A stretch of DNA of 64,000 nucleotides from Bacteroidota bacterium (GTDB lineage Bacteria; Bacteroidota; Bacteroidia; Bacteroidales; JAADJA01). The DNA lies in the NCBI GenBank assembly GCA_020444515.1, contig JAHLKX010000010.1:62001-126000 (forward strand), given 5' to 3'. Below, one piece after another: positions 44,132 through 53,961 of this stretch; the stretch's first letter is position 1, and each line of letters starts with the position of its first letter. Both the position numbers and the translations under genes were made by a program. A model generated the notes under the pieces. That model was given only the letters and a program-made list of their open reading frames with translations. It had not been told where the DNA came from and did no database searches.

Positions 44132-45649
44132 ATGAAAACATTCACAAAAAACAAACTACTGATTTTAAGCATACTTATAAGTATGTTTTACACTTGTAAT
44201 CTATTGGCCCAGGACGCCAAGTCCATCATTTTTAATGATGCCAATAAAGCCAAACTTCTCGCCATTGAAAAACGGGCAGAAATATTATCCCCTTCAAATT
44301 TTGATGACGGATTGAAATATTATGAAAAAGCTAATTCGGCATATGAAAGCGACGACAATCTGGCTGATATCAAAGAATATTTGAAGGAATCTATTAATTA
44401 TTTCCAGAAATCAACCAGCGAAATCGATGTCATGGAAGTTCTTTTTGCTGAGACCTTGAATTCCAGGGATGATGCTCTTGACGCCGGGGCAGATACATAC
44501 GAAAAAGAATTGTGGGGGGATGCACAAGATGAATTCAGAGATGCAACCAACCAGTATGAAAAAGGCAATTCAGATAGGGCAAAAGAAAAAGGTAATGAAG
44601 CATATGATTTATACCGTAAGGCAGAACTTGCTGCGATTAAATCAAATTTATTCAATAGTGCCAGGGAATTAATTGCAAAAGCCGAAAACATGAAAGCCGA
44701 AAAATATGCCCCCAAAACCCTTGCTAAGGCCAAAAAGAGTCTGGAAGATGGTCAAAATGCATTGGAAACTGAACGTTATGATACGGATAAACCGCGTATG
44801 CTGGCAAAAAATGCAGAATACGAAGCACAACATACCATTTACCTTGTAAATTATATCAATAAGATGGAAGATCAGGATAAGGAAACTGAAGATCTGATCT
44901 TAAAAGGTGAATCCTATCTTACACAGATTGGTGATGCTACCGGAATGTCAGTTCAATTTGATGAAGGAAGCGGGATTGCAGCCGGAAAAATATCGGCCAA
45001 TGTAATCGAACTGAAAGACAACATTTCACTGCTAAACCATAACCTGAATATTTGTGAAACCTCCGTGGCTAACCAACAAAAGCAAATTGCCGCATATACG
45101 CAACAGATTAAAAACATGGGCAGCGAGCAACAGGAACAAAGTGCTGAGGCTTTGAGAAAACAGCAAATGCTGGAAGATCAGATAGCTTATGATCAGCATG
45201 TTGCTCAGAAATTTGATGAGGTTTTTAATATGTTTGATTTGAATGAAGCCGACGTGTTCCGTCAGGGTAACGATATCATACTGCGGATGACTGGTTTTAA
45301 TTTTGATATTGGCAGCGCTGAAGTAAAACCTGAAAATTATACCCTGCTGACAAAAGTCCAAAAAGCCATAAACATATTCTCCGAAAGCCAGATCGTTATT
45401 CAGGGCCATACAGATTCGCAGGGAGGTGACAGCATGAACATGACATTATCTCAAAAAAGAGCCGATGCCGTCAGGGAATACTTAATGGCCAATATGCCTG
45501 ATTATGACCAGTCAAATATTGCTTCTGTTGGATTTGGTGAAACTAAGCCTGTTGAAAACAATGAAACCAATTACGGCAGATCTCAAAACAGGCGTATTGA
45601 TGTTGTCATTAAAGTAAAGGCAGTATTAGAAACTGCCAGCACAAATTAG
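44132..45649 (+). CDS. OmpA-family outer-membrane protein with coiled-coil body
   Basis: 505 residues with a signal peptide ending NLLAQ. The body (about 25-370) is helical with repeated Ala/Lys/Glu segments similar to DUF4398-type regions. The C-terminal OmpA-like peptidoglycan-binding domain (about 385-495) has VIQGHTDSQGGDSMNMTLSQKRADAVREYL and GFGETKPVENNETNYGRSQNRRIDVVIK. It tethers the envelope to peptidoglycan. It follows the CHRD-like gene closely and ends before a strong terminator, so it is probably in the promoter C unit. Confidence 0.9.
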   Translation: MKTFTKNKLLILSILISMFYTCNLLAQDAKSIIFNDANKAKLLAIEKRAEILSPSNFDDGLKYYEKANSAYESDDNLADIKEYLKESINYFQKSTSEIDVMEVLFAETLNSRDDALDAGADTYEKELWGDAQDEFRDATNQYEKGNSDRAKEKGNEAYDLYRKAELAAIKSNLFNSARELIAKAENMKAEKYAPKTLAKAKKSLEDGQNALETERYDTDKPRMLAKNAEYEAQHTIYLVNYINKMEDQDKETEDLILKGESYLTQIGDATGMSVQFDEGSGIAAGKISANVIELKDNISLLNHNLNICETSVANQQKQIAAYTQQIKNMGSEQQEQSAEALRKQQMLEDQIAYDQHVAQKFDEVFNMFDLNEADVFRQGNDIILRMTGFNFDIGSAEVKPENYTLLTKVQKAINIFSESQIVIQGHTDSQGGDSMNMTLSQKRADAVREYLMANMPDYDQSNIASVGFGETKPVENNETNYGRSQNRRIDVVIKVKAVLETASTN

Positions 45650-45691
45650 AAAAGCAAATAAAATGCTTACTCGTTAGTCAAAATAAAAATT

Positions 45692-45724
45692 GCACAGGAT
45701 TAATATTTCGCTTTAATCCTGTGC
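45692..45724 (+). terminator. 12-bp perfect hairpin after the OmpA gene
   Basis: GCACAGGATTAA pairs with TTAATCCTGTGC around a 9-nt loop and is followed by TTATTTAT. It ends the promoter C unit. Confidence 0.75.
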
Positions 45725-45812
45725 TTATTTATAGTTTTCCGCTGACTGAACCTTCGTTAGAGGATACTTTCATAAAAAAGAAATAAAAAATTAAAACAAT
45801 AATATAAACAAT

Positions 45813-46265
45813 ATGAAAAAAACAATTTTCATCCTTGCAATAGCTACGATTGTTGCAGGAACATTGATTACCAGCTGCGAGCTAACAAACAAGAAAGCAG
45901 AAAAGGCCCCTGATAAAATGCAAAATACATTGAATGATGATGAATTACAACTAGAAGAGGGCAGGTTAACCGGAGATTCAATTTCTGAATATCAAAAATT
46001 CAAGATTGAATCGGAAGAAAAAATTCTGGCTTTTGAAAATACCATAGCCGATTTCAAGATAAAAATCGAAAATGGGAAAAAGGAAACAAAGGCTGAATAC
46101 GAAAAGAAACTGGCCTCCTTAGAACAAAAGAACAACGAGCTGAAAAAGAAGCTTGAGGATTACAAAGAAGACGGAAAGGATAACTGGGCACAATTTAAAA
46201 GTGTTTTTAATCAGGATATGGATGAATTAAGTAAGTCATTTAATGAGTTAACTAAAAAAATATAA
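45813..46265 (+). CDS. Coiled-coil lipoprotein (paralogue 1)
   Basis: 150 residues with a lipobox (LITSC). The mature part has an acidic stretch, then a coiled coil: KIKIENGKKETKAEYEKKLASLEQKNNELKKKLEDYKEDGKDNWAQFKSVFNQDMDELSKSF. It is clearly paralogous to 52542-53003 (same KKxLxDYKEDGKD and FNxDMDEL motifs). Proteins of this kind in Bacteroidota are stress-induced, but their role is unknown. The YtxH gene follows 2 nt later. Confidence 0.8.
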   Translation: MKKTIFILAIATIVAGTLITSCELTNKKAEKAPDKMQNTLNDDELQLEEGRLTGDSISEYQKFKIESEEKILAFENTIADFKIKIENGKKETKAEYEKKLASLEQKNNELKKKLEDYKEDGKDNWAQFKSVFNQDMDELSKSFNELTKKI

Positions 46266-46267
46266 TT

Positions 46268-46543
46268 ATGAAATCAGGCAAAGTAGTATTAGGATTAGTG
46301 GCCGGCTTTGCTACAGGCACCTTATTGGGATTGCTTTTTGCACCGGATAAGGGAACGGATACCCGCAAAAAGATTTCAAAAAAGCAGCATAAATATTCGA
46401 ATGCTGCAGAAAAAAAATTCAATACGTTTATTGATGAAATCACTGAAAAATTTGATGCGTTAATGAATGAAATCGGGTTTGGAAAATCTGAGACCACTGT
46501 AAAAGCAAACGAAGGAAAAAAAGAAGCAGATCATTCAGCATAA
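46268..46543 (+). CDS. YtxH-domain protein
   Basis: 91 residues. The N-terminal transmembrane segment with LGLVAGFATGTLLGLLFAPDKGTDTRKKI is the YtxH signature (GxLAPxxGxxxRxxI). A short helical tail with charged residues follows. YtxH proteins are general-stress-associated membrane proteins. It is 2 nt after the coiled-coil lipoprotein, so the pair is co-transcribed. Confidence 0.87.
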   Translation: MKSGKVVLGLVAGFATGTLLGLLFAPDKGTDTRKKISKKQHKYSNAAEKKFNTFIDEITEKFDALMNEIGFGKSETTVKANEGKKEADHSA

Positions 46544-46637
46544 ATATTTTCGGTTTGCATCGCTTTAATACATATCCCATTGGTCACTAAATATTTTATT
46601 ACCAGTTACATTAAACAGAAAATCACTTCGGCACGAC

Positions 46638-47759
46638 ATGATAAATAAAGCCCAAAGTCTACCATTTTCAATAAAGGCATCCATATTATTAATCGGAATG
46701 TTTGCCTTTATTTCCATGTTGTACATCGGAAGAGGCATTATTGTACCCATCATTTTCGCCATTATGATTGCCATCGTGCTACATCCGGTGGTTAATTTTT
46801 TTGTAAGGAAGAAAGTAAACAGGGTATTTGCTATAATCATCACTTTGGTGCTGGCTGTCCTGATCTTAGCCGGGTTTGGTTTTTTTTTATATTCCCAGGC
46901 GACCCGGTTTGGTGAATCATGGCCAAAGCTGGTAGAAACGTTTACCGAAATATTCAATTCCACCTCTGCATGGGCTTCTGATCAGTTCAATATTAGCCCT
47001 GAAAAAATACAGGTTTGGATTGCAGAAACCAAAGCTGATCTGCTCAACACAAGCGGCAATGCCATCGGGCAAACGCTTATAAATGTTGGCAGTAGTTTGG
47101 TGATCTTGTTCATACTTCCTGTTTACATTTTTTTGATATTATTTTACGAACCGCTCTTGCTTGAATTTATCCGCAGGTTATTTGGTCAGAGCCATCGCAG
47201 TATGGTGAGCAATATAGCCACCAGGATAAAAACCGTCATACAACTTTATCTTACGGGCCTGGTGATTGAACTTGTAATAATGGCAGCCCTGAATTCTATT
47301 GCGCTATTAATACTTGGTATTGAATACGCTATCCTTCTCGGTGTTATCGGAGCTGTTCTCAATCTTATTCCTTATATCGGAGGCATTGTGGCTGTGGCAC
47401 TGCCCATGATGATCGCATTGGTCACCAAAACCTCGCCATGGTTTGCGCTTTATGTACTGGCGGTCTATTATTTTATTCAATTGATTGATAACAATTACAT
47501 CGTCCCTAAAATAGTTGCCTCCAAAGTAAAAGTCAATGCCCTTGTTTCTATCATTGTAATTCTGGCCTTTGGCGCATTATGGGGCATCCCGGGGATGTTT
47601 ATTTCAATTCCACTAACAGCAATTGTGAAAGTCATTTTCGACCACATTGAACCTTTAAAACCCTGGGGATTTTTATTGGGCGACACCATGCCCGAGGTAG
47701 CCATATTTAAGATCAAGATCAAAAAGAAAATAGTGAAGGAGTCGGCAATTTCTGAATAA
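46638..47759 (+). CDS. AI-2E family transporter
   Basis: 373 residues with about eight membrane segments. The family motifs VLNLIPYIGGIVAVALPMMIAL and NNYIVPKIVASKVKVNALVSIIVILAFGALWGIPGMFISIPLTAIVKVIFD are present. Members act as quorum-signal, peptide or ion exporters; substrate specificity cannot be read. It starts about 95 bp after the YtxH gene on the same strand and precedes the Mla-like transporter genes. Confidence 0.88.
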   Translation: MINKAQSLPFSIKASILLIGMFAFISMLYIGRGIIVPIIFAIMIAIVLHPVVNFFVRKKVNRVFAIIITLVLAVLILAGFGFFLYSQATRFGESWPKLVETFTEIFNSTSAWASDQFNISPEKIQVWIAETKADLLNTSGNAIGQTLINVGSSLVILFILPVYIFLILFYEPLLLEFIRRLFGQSHRSMVSNIATRIKTVIQLYLTGLVIELVIMAALNSIALLILGIEYAILLGVIGAVLNLIPYIGGIVAVALPMMIALVTKTSPWFALYVLAVYYFIQLIDNNYIVPKIVASKVKVNALVSIIVILAFGALWGIPGMFISIPLTAIVKVIFDHIEPLKPWGFLLGDTMPEVAIFKIKIKKKIVKESAISE

Positions 47760-47806
47760 TTTTTTTAGAGAACAGACCAGAAGAAGCTAATGAGAGCACC
47801 ATAAAA

Positions 47807-48646
47807 ATGAAAAAGAAAATACCCATCATAAAAGTAAAAACTTTCGCTACTACCCAATCCATCAAACTCAGCGAAAAAGCAATCGAAAGAACAAAAAAGG
47901 CACATGGTTTTTTCTCTGAAGTTGGCAATATGTCTGTATTCGTTGGAAGGATCTTCAGGGAAACATTTTCTCGCAATTTTGAATTTAAAGAATTTATTCG
48001 TCAGTGTTTTGAGATAGGGAATAAGTCGTTGCCGTTGGTTGCCATCACCGGCGCCATTATGGGTATTGTACTTACCATTCAATCCAGACCTGCCCTGGCA
48101 GAATTTGGGGCTGTTACCATGCTTCCCGGCATGGTTGCTATTTCCATTATTCGCGAAATCGGCCCGGTGATTACAGCTTTGATCTGTGCGGGTAAAGTAG
48201 GGTCGGGTATGGGAGCAGAGCTTGGATCAATGAGAGTGACCGAGCAAATCGATGCCATGGAGGTATCTGCCACCAGTCCTATCAAATTTCTCGTCGTAAC
48301 GCGCGTAATAGCAGCCACCATCATGTTGCCTATTCTGGTATTGTTCGCTGATGCTTTTGGGTTAATGGGAAGCTGGGCCGGTTATAATATAAAGGGAGAC
48401 ATGAACTTTGTTTTATTTTTTTCCCGGGCTTTTGGATCCATTGATTTCATGGATTTCTTTCCGGCACTTATTAAATCTTTTTTCTTCGGAGCTGTTATTG
48501 GCATTGTTGGATGCTACAAAGGATTCAATGCCGGCAGAGGTACCGAAAGTGTTGGGAAGGCTGCTAACTCAGCTGTGGTACTGGCTTCCTTGCTTGTGAT
48601 CATGGTGGATATGGTGGCTGTTCAATTAACGGATATGTTGCAATGA
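47807..48646 (+). CDS. MlaE-type ABC transporter permease
   Basis: 279 residues. GAIMGIVLTIQSRPALAEFGAVTMLPGMVAISIIREIGPVITALICAGKVGSGMGAELGSMRVTEQIDAMEVSATSPIKFLVVTRVIA is the hallmark MlaE (DUF140) region. It forms the inner-membrane permease of a phospholipid transport complex. The gene overlaps the ATPase gene by 4 nt (ATGA), so the two subunits are coupled. Confidence 0.93.
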   Translation: MKKKIPIIKVKTFATTQSIKLSEKAIERTKKAHGFFSEVGNMSVFVGRIFRETFSRNFEFKEFIRQCFEIGNKSLPLVAITGAIMGIVLTIQSRPALAEFGAVTMLPGMVAISIIREIGPVITALICAGKVGSGMGAELGSMRVTEQIDAMEVSATSPIKFLVVTRVIAATIMLPILVLFADAFGLMGSWAGYNIKGDMNFVLFFSRAFGSIDFMDFFPALIKSFFFGAVIGIVGCYKGFNAGRGTESVGKAANSAVVLASLLVIMVDMVAVQLTDMLQ

Positions 48647-49413
48647 AAAACTTAACAACAGATAGCGTCAAGAAAGTTTCAGCAGGGGAAACTATGATTG
48701 AAATCAAAAATCTGAGAAAGGGTTTTGATGCACAAGATGTATTAACCAATGTTTCATTAAAACTTTTATCCGGTGAAAACCTGGTAGTGCTTGGAAAATC
48801 GGGATCAGGCAAGTCAGTCCTGATCAAATGCATTGTCCGATTACTGGATCCTGACGATGGAACTATTGAAGTGCTTGGAACAGAAGTAAATTCATTGGAC
48901 AAAAAAGAATTGGGTGAATTGAGGAAGAAAATCGGTTTCCTTTTCCAGAGTGGAGCCCTTTATGACTCTATGACCGTGAGACAAAACCTGGAATTTCCGT
49001 TACGCCGAATTAAAAAAAATCTGAGCAAGAAAGAAATCGGTGAAAAAATAAATGAGGTACTGGAAAATGTCGGGCTTGAGAATGCTTTGAACAAGATGCC
49101 TTCGGAACTGTCAGGCGGAATGCGTAAGCGAATAAGCCTGGCTCGCACCATCGTGGTGGATCCCCTCATCATGCTCTACGATGAGCCTACAACAGGACTC
49201 GACCCGGTTACGTCTGACGAAATAAGTTCGCTTATCAATGCAGTTCAGAAAAAATACAAAACGTCATCCATTATCATTACGCATGATATTGAATGTGCTA
49301 GGATCACCGCCGACCGCGCAGTCATGTTGAAGAGCGGAGAAGTGTATGCCGAAGGCGGGATCGATGATTTTCAAAATTCGGAAGATCCTTTAATAAAGTC
49401 ATTTTTCAAGTAA
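48643..49413 (+). CDS. MlaF-type ABC transporter ATPase
   Basis: 256 residues with Walker A GKSGSGKSV, signature LSGGMRKRISLARTI and Walker B LIMLYDEPTTGLDP. LSGGMRKR is typical of the Mla/Ttg2A class. It energises the MlaE-type permease. The overlap with the permease and the 16-bp gap to the MCE gene define a three-gene lipid transporter. Confidence 0.94.
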   Translation: MKNLTTDSVKKVSAGETMIEIKNLRKGFDAQDVLTNVSLKLLSGENLVVLGKSGSGKSVLIKCIVRLLDPDDGTIEVLGTEVNSLDKKELGELRKKIGFLFQSGALYDSMTVRQNLEFPLRRIKKNLSKKEIGEKINEVLENVGLENALNKMPSELSGGMRKRISLARTIVVDPLIMLYDEPTTGLDPVTSDEISSLINAVQKKYKTSSIIITHDIECARITADRAVMLKSGEVYAEGGIDDFQNSEDPLIKSFFK

Positions 49414-49429
49414 TTTAAGATCTAAAGCT

Positions 49430-50404
49430 ATGAGCTCATCAACATTTAAAGTGCGATTGGGATTGTTTGTTGCCGGAGGGTTTTTACTCCTCATTATCGG
49501 CATATTTATGATAGGCAGACAAAAAAATCTATTTAACCCTGTATTCAAACTTTCGACTACCTTCTATAATGTAAGCGGATTGCAGGTGGGAAATAATGTT
49601 CGCTTTTCAGGTATTAATATAGGAACGGTCGACATTGTTAAAATTATTAATGATTCAACCATACAGGTGGATATGCTAATAAAAAAGGATATACAACCCT
49701 TTATTAAATCCGACTGCCAGGCTGCGATCGGTTCCGAAGGAATTATCGGTGACCGGGTATTGATCATAACGCAAGGTTCCACTGATGCTGAATCGGTAAA
49801 AGACGGGGATATGCTGTTATCAATAGAACCAGTTGAGTTGGATGCCATCGTGGCAAGTTTACAAATATCAGCAACAAATGCCGAAGTAGTAACCAAACAA
49901 CTGGCCGAAGTAATGATCAATGTTAACCAGGGTAATGGTACCATTGGCAGACTGATTCAGGATTCGACCATTGCTGAAAATATCAATGATATTATTATAA
50001 ATTTTAAGGAGTTAAGCATCGGTTCGGAGGAAAAGCTGGCAATTATCATGAACAACCTGAATACAAATATCGATTCGATCATGGCCAGCCTCAATTTAAC
50101 AGCTGCAAATACAGTGATGACATCCGGGCAAATGAATGAAATCATGACGAAAATCAATGAAGGAGACGGCACACTTGGTTTGCTGATACAGGATACCACC
50201 ATGTCGGGGAATTTAAGTCAAACTTTCGAAAACCTGGAAACGAGCACAGCAAGTCTGGATGAAAACATGACCGCTTTAAAAAGCAGCTTCCTTCTGAGGG
50301 GATATTTCAAAAAGCAGGAAAAGAAAAGGATAAAAGCAGAAAAGAATGCGATTGAGATGGATGCAAAAATAGCTGCTGAAGAATTAAAAGAGGAGGGGAA
50401 ATAA
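49430..50404 (+). CDS. MCE/MlaD-family substrate-binding protein
   Basis: 324 residues. An N-terminal anchor (LGLFVAGGFLLLIIGIFMIG) precedes the MCE domain (about 38-118) with FYNVSGLQVGNNVRFSGINIGTV. A helical C-terminal region (about 140-300) contains two similar segments: NQGNGTIGRLIQDSTIAENI and NEGDGTLGLLIQDTTMSGNL. MCE rings channel lipids across the periplasm. It completes the permease-ATPase-MCE set. Confidence 0.92.
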   Translation: MSSSTFKVRLGLFVAGGFLLLIIGIFMIGRQKNLFNPVFKLSTTFYNVSGLQVGNNVRFSGINIGTVDIVKIINDSTIQVDMLIKKDIQPFIKSDCQAAIGSEGIIGDRVLIITQGSTDAESVKDGDMLLSIEPVELDAIVASLQISATNAEVVTKQLAEVMINVNQGNGTIGRLIQDSTIAENINDIIINFKELSIGSEEKLAIIMNNLNTNIDSIMASLNLTAANTVMTSGQMNEIMTKINEGDGTLGLLIQDTTMSGNLSQTFENLETSTASLDENMTALKSSFLLRGYFKKQEKKRIKAEKNAIEMDAKIAAEELKEEGK

Positions 50405-50472
50405 CAACTACAGTTTGACAGGTGGCATTATTATCAAGGAATTATGAGATATTACATGAAACATCATGGGCT

Positions 50473-52347
50473 ATGTACCACAAATTTTTATTTATTATGT
50501 TTTTCGCCTTTTGTTTTTGCAGTCAGGTACATGCACAAAATCCGATATCCCACAAAGACTCAGTAAGAATCCAGCGCGATTCCCTGCTTTCCATCCGCGA
50601 TTCAATAAGGATCAAAAATGATTCTTTAAAATATGGTGCACTTGAAAATTTTTCGGAAAAATCAAAATTCACGAAATTTCTCCATCATTTAATTTTAAAA
50701 AAAGTTACCCCTGATACCCTACAAAAAGCAAAGAAAAGTAAAAGAATAAAACCGAAATCTTATCTCGGTAATGAAGGTTACATTATCAGAGATATTCATG
50801 TGGTCACATTTGATCCATTTGGCCATTTCATCCAGGATACTTCGATACATCCGCAGAAATTTTTAATGAAAGCGGGCAATACGCTGCACATAAAGACGTA
50901 TCCGTTTACCATCAAAAATATGTTGCTTTTCAAAGAGAATGAACCTTATGATTCTTTGGCGGTACAGGAATCCGAAAGATTGATACGGTCGCAGAGATTT
51001 TTGCGGGATGTTCAGCTTTTTACTTTACCGGCATCCAAAGGTTCCGACTCACTTGATGTGTATGTGTGGGTGTGGGATGTCTGGAGTTTAGTGCCTGGCG
51101 TCGCCTGGTCAACTAATTCGCTCAAAACAGATTTAACGGATGAAAATTTTATCGGACTGGGGCATCGCTTTCGTGGTGATATGAGATGGGACCGGCCGAC
51201 AGGCACCAATTTTACCCGTATCAGCTATTTAATTCCCAATATCAAAACATCCTATATTAGCGCCAGTCTTGAATATTATTTTTCGGGCAACAATGATCTG
51301 TTACGAAATATCGCTTTTGAAAGGACTTTTTATTCACCATTGACTAAATGGGCGGGAGGTGTTTTTTTAGGGCAGATGATCACTTCGGTATCATACATCC
51401 AACAAGATACGGTCCGGCATATTTCTTCGAATACGAATCTCCAGGATTACTGGGGGGCCTGGTCGTGGAAGTTGTTAAAAGGCAATTCGGTTGCGGCACG
51501 CACCACAAACCTGATCCTGTCGGGACGGATGATCATGACGAGATACCCGGGAAGACCGGCAGCATCGGAAGCGGCGAACATATTCAACAGTCAGACCACT
51601 TATTTCGCGGGACTGGGATTCACTTCACGAAAGTATATTCGCGACAGGTATATTTTTGATTACGGAAAAGTGGAAGACGTACCCATAGGCCGTGCTTTTG
51701 GACTAACAGCAGGCTTTGATGTTCAGCAAACCAACCGGTGGTATCTGGGTTTGCAGGCTGCCTGGGGCAATTATTACCGCTTTGGCTACCTGAGCACCCA
51801 CTTCGAATACGGTACATTTGTCCAAACCTCAGGACTTCAGCAGGGAGCAATAACCGGCAGGTTCAATTACTTTACACGATTATTCAAACTGGGCAATTGG
51901 AAAATAAGGCAGTTTGTAAAACCCACAGCAATTTTCGGTTTAAAACGGTTTCCGGGTGACAACCTCACTTTTAAAGAAGATATGAAGGGATTTGAAGAAC
52001 TTGCCTATGCAGCTTCAAGCATGGTGGTTTTAACCCTGCAAACCCAAAGTTACGCACCATGGAACCTGTTCGGATTTCACTTTGGTCCCTACTTTTTTAC
52101 CTCGCTGGGGATGCTGGGAAATGAATCTTCGGGCTTTAGCAAAAGCCGGCTTTACTCGTTTTTTGGGTTGGGGGTTTTAATTAAAAATGATTACCTGGTC
52201 TTCAATAACTTCCAAGTTTCCCTGGCATTTTATCCTTTTGTTCCAGGAAAAGGAGCCAATATTTTCAGGACAAATTCCTTTGAAACCCGTGATTACGGTT
52301 TCAGGAATTTCGAAATATCAAAACCCAGCATCGTGAATTTTAATTAG
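50473..52347 (+). CDS. Outer-membrane beta-barrel with POTRA-like N-domain (BamA/TamA superfamily-like)
   Basis: 624 residues from ATG 50473, giving a good signal peptide (MYHKFLFIMFFAFCFCSQVHAQ); the track's GTG start at 50422 would bury it. Residues about 100-210 resemble a POTRA fold: YIIRDIHVVTFDPFG, KTYPFTIKNMLLFKENEPYDSLAVQESERLIRSQRFLRDVQ. The rest is a barrel rich in alternating aromatic strands, with DENFIGLGHRFRGDMRWD. It follows the MCE gene directly and may be the outer-membrane partner of the lipid transporter; this is inferred from position. Confidence 0.78.
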   Translation: MYHKFLFIMFFAFCFCSQVHAQNPISHKDSVRIQRDSLLSIRDSIRIKNDSLKYGALENFSEKSKFTKFLHHLILKKVTPDTLQKAKKSKRIKPKSYLGNEGYIIRDIHVVTFDPFGHFIQDTSIHPQKFLMKAGNTLHIKTYPFTIKNMLLFKENEPYDSLAVQESERLIRSQRFLRDVQLFTLPASKGSDSLDVYVWVWDVWSLVPGVAWSTNSLKTDLTDENFIGLGHRFRGDMRWDRPTGTNFTRISYLIPNIKTSYISASLEYYFSGNNDLLRNIAFERTFYSPLTKWAGGVFLGQMITSVSYIQQDTVRHISSNTNLQDYWGAWSWKLLKGNSVAARTTNLILSGRMIMTRYPGRPAASEAANIFNSQTTYFAGLGFTSRKYIRDRYIFDYGKVEDVPIGRAFGLTAGFDVQQTNRWYLGLQAAWGNYYRFGYLSTHFEYGTFVQTSGLQQGAITGRFNYFTRLFKLGNWKIRQFVKPTAIFGLKRFPGDNLTFKEDMKGFEELAYAASSMVVLTLQTQSYAPWNLFGFHFGPYFFTSLGMLGNESSGFSKSRLYSFFGLGVLIKNDYLVFNNFQVSLAFYPFVPGKGANIFRTNSFETRDYGFRNFEISKPSIVNFN

Positions 52348-52417
52348 ATTGTGCTGGCCGGGTAAAACCAATAAAAGGTCCGCTTTAAGAATTTTGGCCT
52401 TCCGCAAGAAGTCAATA

Positions 52418-52484
52418 TGTGTGAATGATGTAACTCTATTCGTTAATTGTGTAATGCTTTCCAGCTATATACTTATCACCTTTG
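52418..52484 (+). promoter_or_regulatory. Regulon promoter copy D
   Basis: TGTGTGAAT at 52418, ATTGTGTAA at 52446 and CACCTTTG at 52477. It drives the lipoprotein at 52542. Confidence 0.82.
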
Positions 52485-52541
52485 TATTGTGAAAATTATT
52501 TCACCCCTGGCCCGGCAGTTTCGGGATTTAATACATATAAA

Positions 52542-53003
52542 ATGAAAAAAACAATTTTAACCCTTGCTATTGCTATGCTTACAGCAGGGACAATATTTAC
52601 CGGTTGCGAATCAAACTCCGGGAAAACGGAAAGCAATCCTGACCAAACGCAAAAGTCAATGAATGATGATGAAGGATTACAACATATGGGAACAACCATG
52701 ATGGCTGGTGATACAATTATGGATTATCAAAATTTCAAAAATGTATCTGAAAATAAAATCATTGCCTTTGAAAAAAGTATTGCACAACTAAAAGTGAAAA
52801 TCGCTGCCGGGGAAAAAGATACCCGGGAAGAATATTCGAAGCAATTAGCCTCTCTGGAACAAAAGAACAAAGACATGAAAAAGAAGTTGGGAGATTATAA
52901 AGAAGATGGAAAAGACAAGGGGGCGCAATTTAGAAATGAATTTAACCATGATATGGATGAGCTGGGCAAAGCAATAGAAGGTTTAACACTTAAAACTGTA
53001 TAA
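52542..53003 (+). CDS. Coiled-coil lipoprotein (paralogue 2)
   Basis: 153 residues from ATG 52542; the track start at 52482 lies almost at the predicted transcription start. The lipobox is IFTGC. The chain matches paralogue 1 at 45813: ENKIIAFEKSIAQLKVKIAAGEKDTREEYSKQLASLEQKNKDMKKKLGDYKEDGKDKGAQFRNEFNHDMDEL. The duplication and regulon promoter D mark it as part of the stress/envelope set. Confidence 0.82.
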   Translation: MKKTILTLAIAMLTAGTIFTGCESNSGKTESNPDQTQKSMNDDEGLQHMGTTMMAGDTIMDYQNFKNVSENKIIAFEKSIAQLKVKIAAGEKDTREEYSKQLASLEQKNKDMKKKLGDYKEDGKDKGAQFRNEFNHDMDELGKAIEGLTLKTV

Positions 53004-53058
53004 CAGGACGAAAAGTAAACTAGTCGAATTATAATTATAAAAAACTTAATAAAACAAA

Positions 53059-53628
53059 ATGAAAACAATGACCTTTTTAAGCATTTTCCTCCTGTTGATT
53101 ATAGGAGCTAATGTTTCTGCACAGGAATCGAATGCGACCGAAAAGTACGGCAACACACTAAACCTGGGATTAGGAATAGGATACTACGGGTATGTTGGCC
53201 GTTCCATGCCGGTGCTTCATGCCGACTTTGAGTTCGACGTGGCAAAAAGTTTTACGCTGGCTCCGTTTCTTAGTTTCTATTCTTACCGAAACGATTACTA
53301 TTACGGTAATCCGCATGACGAAAACAGGTATTATTATCACGAAACTGTTATTCTTGTCGGTGCAAAAGGCACTTACTATTTTGATGATTTGCTTAATGCA
53401 AACCCAAATTGGGATTTCTATCTTGCCGGCTCGCTCGGTTTTGCCATTTCAAATTCCCGCTGGGATGATGGGTACCCTGGTGACAAAGATTATTATCACA
53501 GCGCCAGCCCTTTATTCCTGGATCTGCATATTGGTGCAGAATACCATTTCAATAACAAGTTGGGGGCATTTCTTGATTTATCAACAGGGGTGTCAACAAT
53601 TGGGTTGGCAATTCACCTGAACAAATAA
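53059..53628 (+). CDS. Small outer-membrane beta-barrel protein
   Basis: 189 residues with a signal peptide (ending ANVSAQ). The mature part is an alternating-strand barrel with GNTLNLGLGIGYYGYVG at the start and FLDLHIGAEYHFNNKLGAFLDLSTGVSTIGLAIHLNK at the end, the closing strand. It is probably an eight-stranded outer-membrane protein. It lies 55 bp after the coiled-coil lipoprotein and may share promoter D. Confidence 0.78.
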   Translation: MKTMTFLSIFLLLIIGANVSAQESNATEKYGNTLNLGLGIGYYGYVGRSMPVLHADFEFDVAKSFTLAPFLSFYSYRNDYYYGNPHDENRYYYHETVILVGAKGTYYFDDLLNANPNWDFYLAGSLGFAISNSRWDDGYPGDKDYYHSASPLFLDLHIGAEYHFNNKLGAFLDLSTGVSTIGLAIHLNK

Positions 53629-53849
53629 TCTTTTATTAGGATCAGGCTAATGTCCTTTGCATTTTCATTATAACGCCATTGAATTTTTGAAATCACATAA
53701 AACTAACGACATGAATAATGAAAATAATCCCTGATATTTAATGGCGAAAAATGGTCAGGTATTATGAAGGCATATCCATTTCAATGGGCCGGTTCATTCT
53801 TAAATTCCAATAATTTTAATTTAAGGTTATTACCATCGATCATATTAAA
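53629..53849. other. Intergenic stretch before promoter E
   Basis: This is the non-promoter part of a 333-bp gap. No gene, terminator or repeat was recognised in it. Confidence 0.35.
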
Positions 53850-53916
53850 TGTGTGAATGATGTAACTAATTTCAAGAATAATGTAATGATTTAATATGTG
53901 AAGAGAAATACCTTCG
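53850..53916 (+). promoter_or_regulatory. Regulon promoter copy E
   Basis: TGTGTGAAT at 53850, the second element degenerate (ATAATGTAA at 53878) and TACCTTCG at 53909. Spacing is the same as in the other copies. It drives the mini membrane protein at 53962. Confidence 0.75.
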
Positions 53917-53961
53917 TTTTGTAATCCATTATTCGTTTTTAATCACTAAAACTTTAAAATC

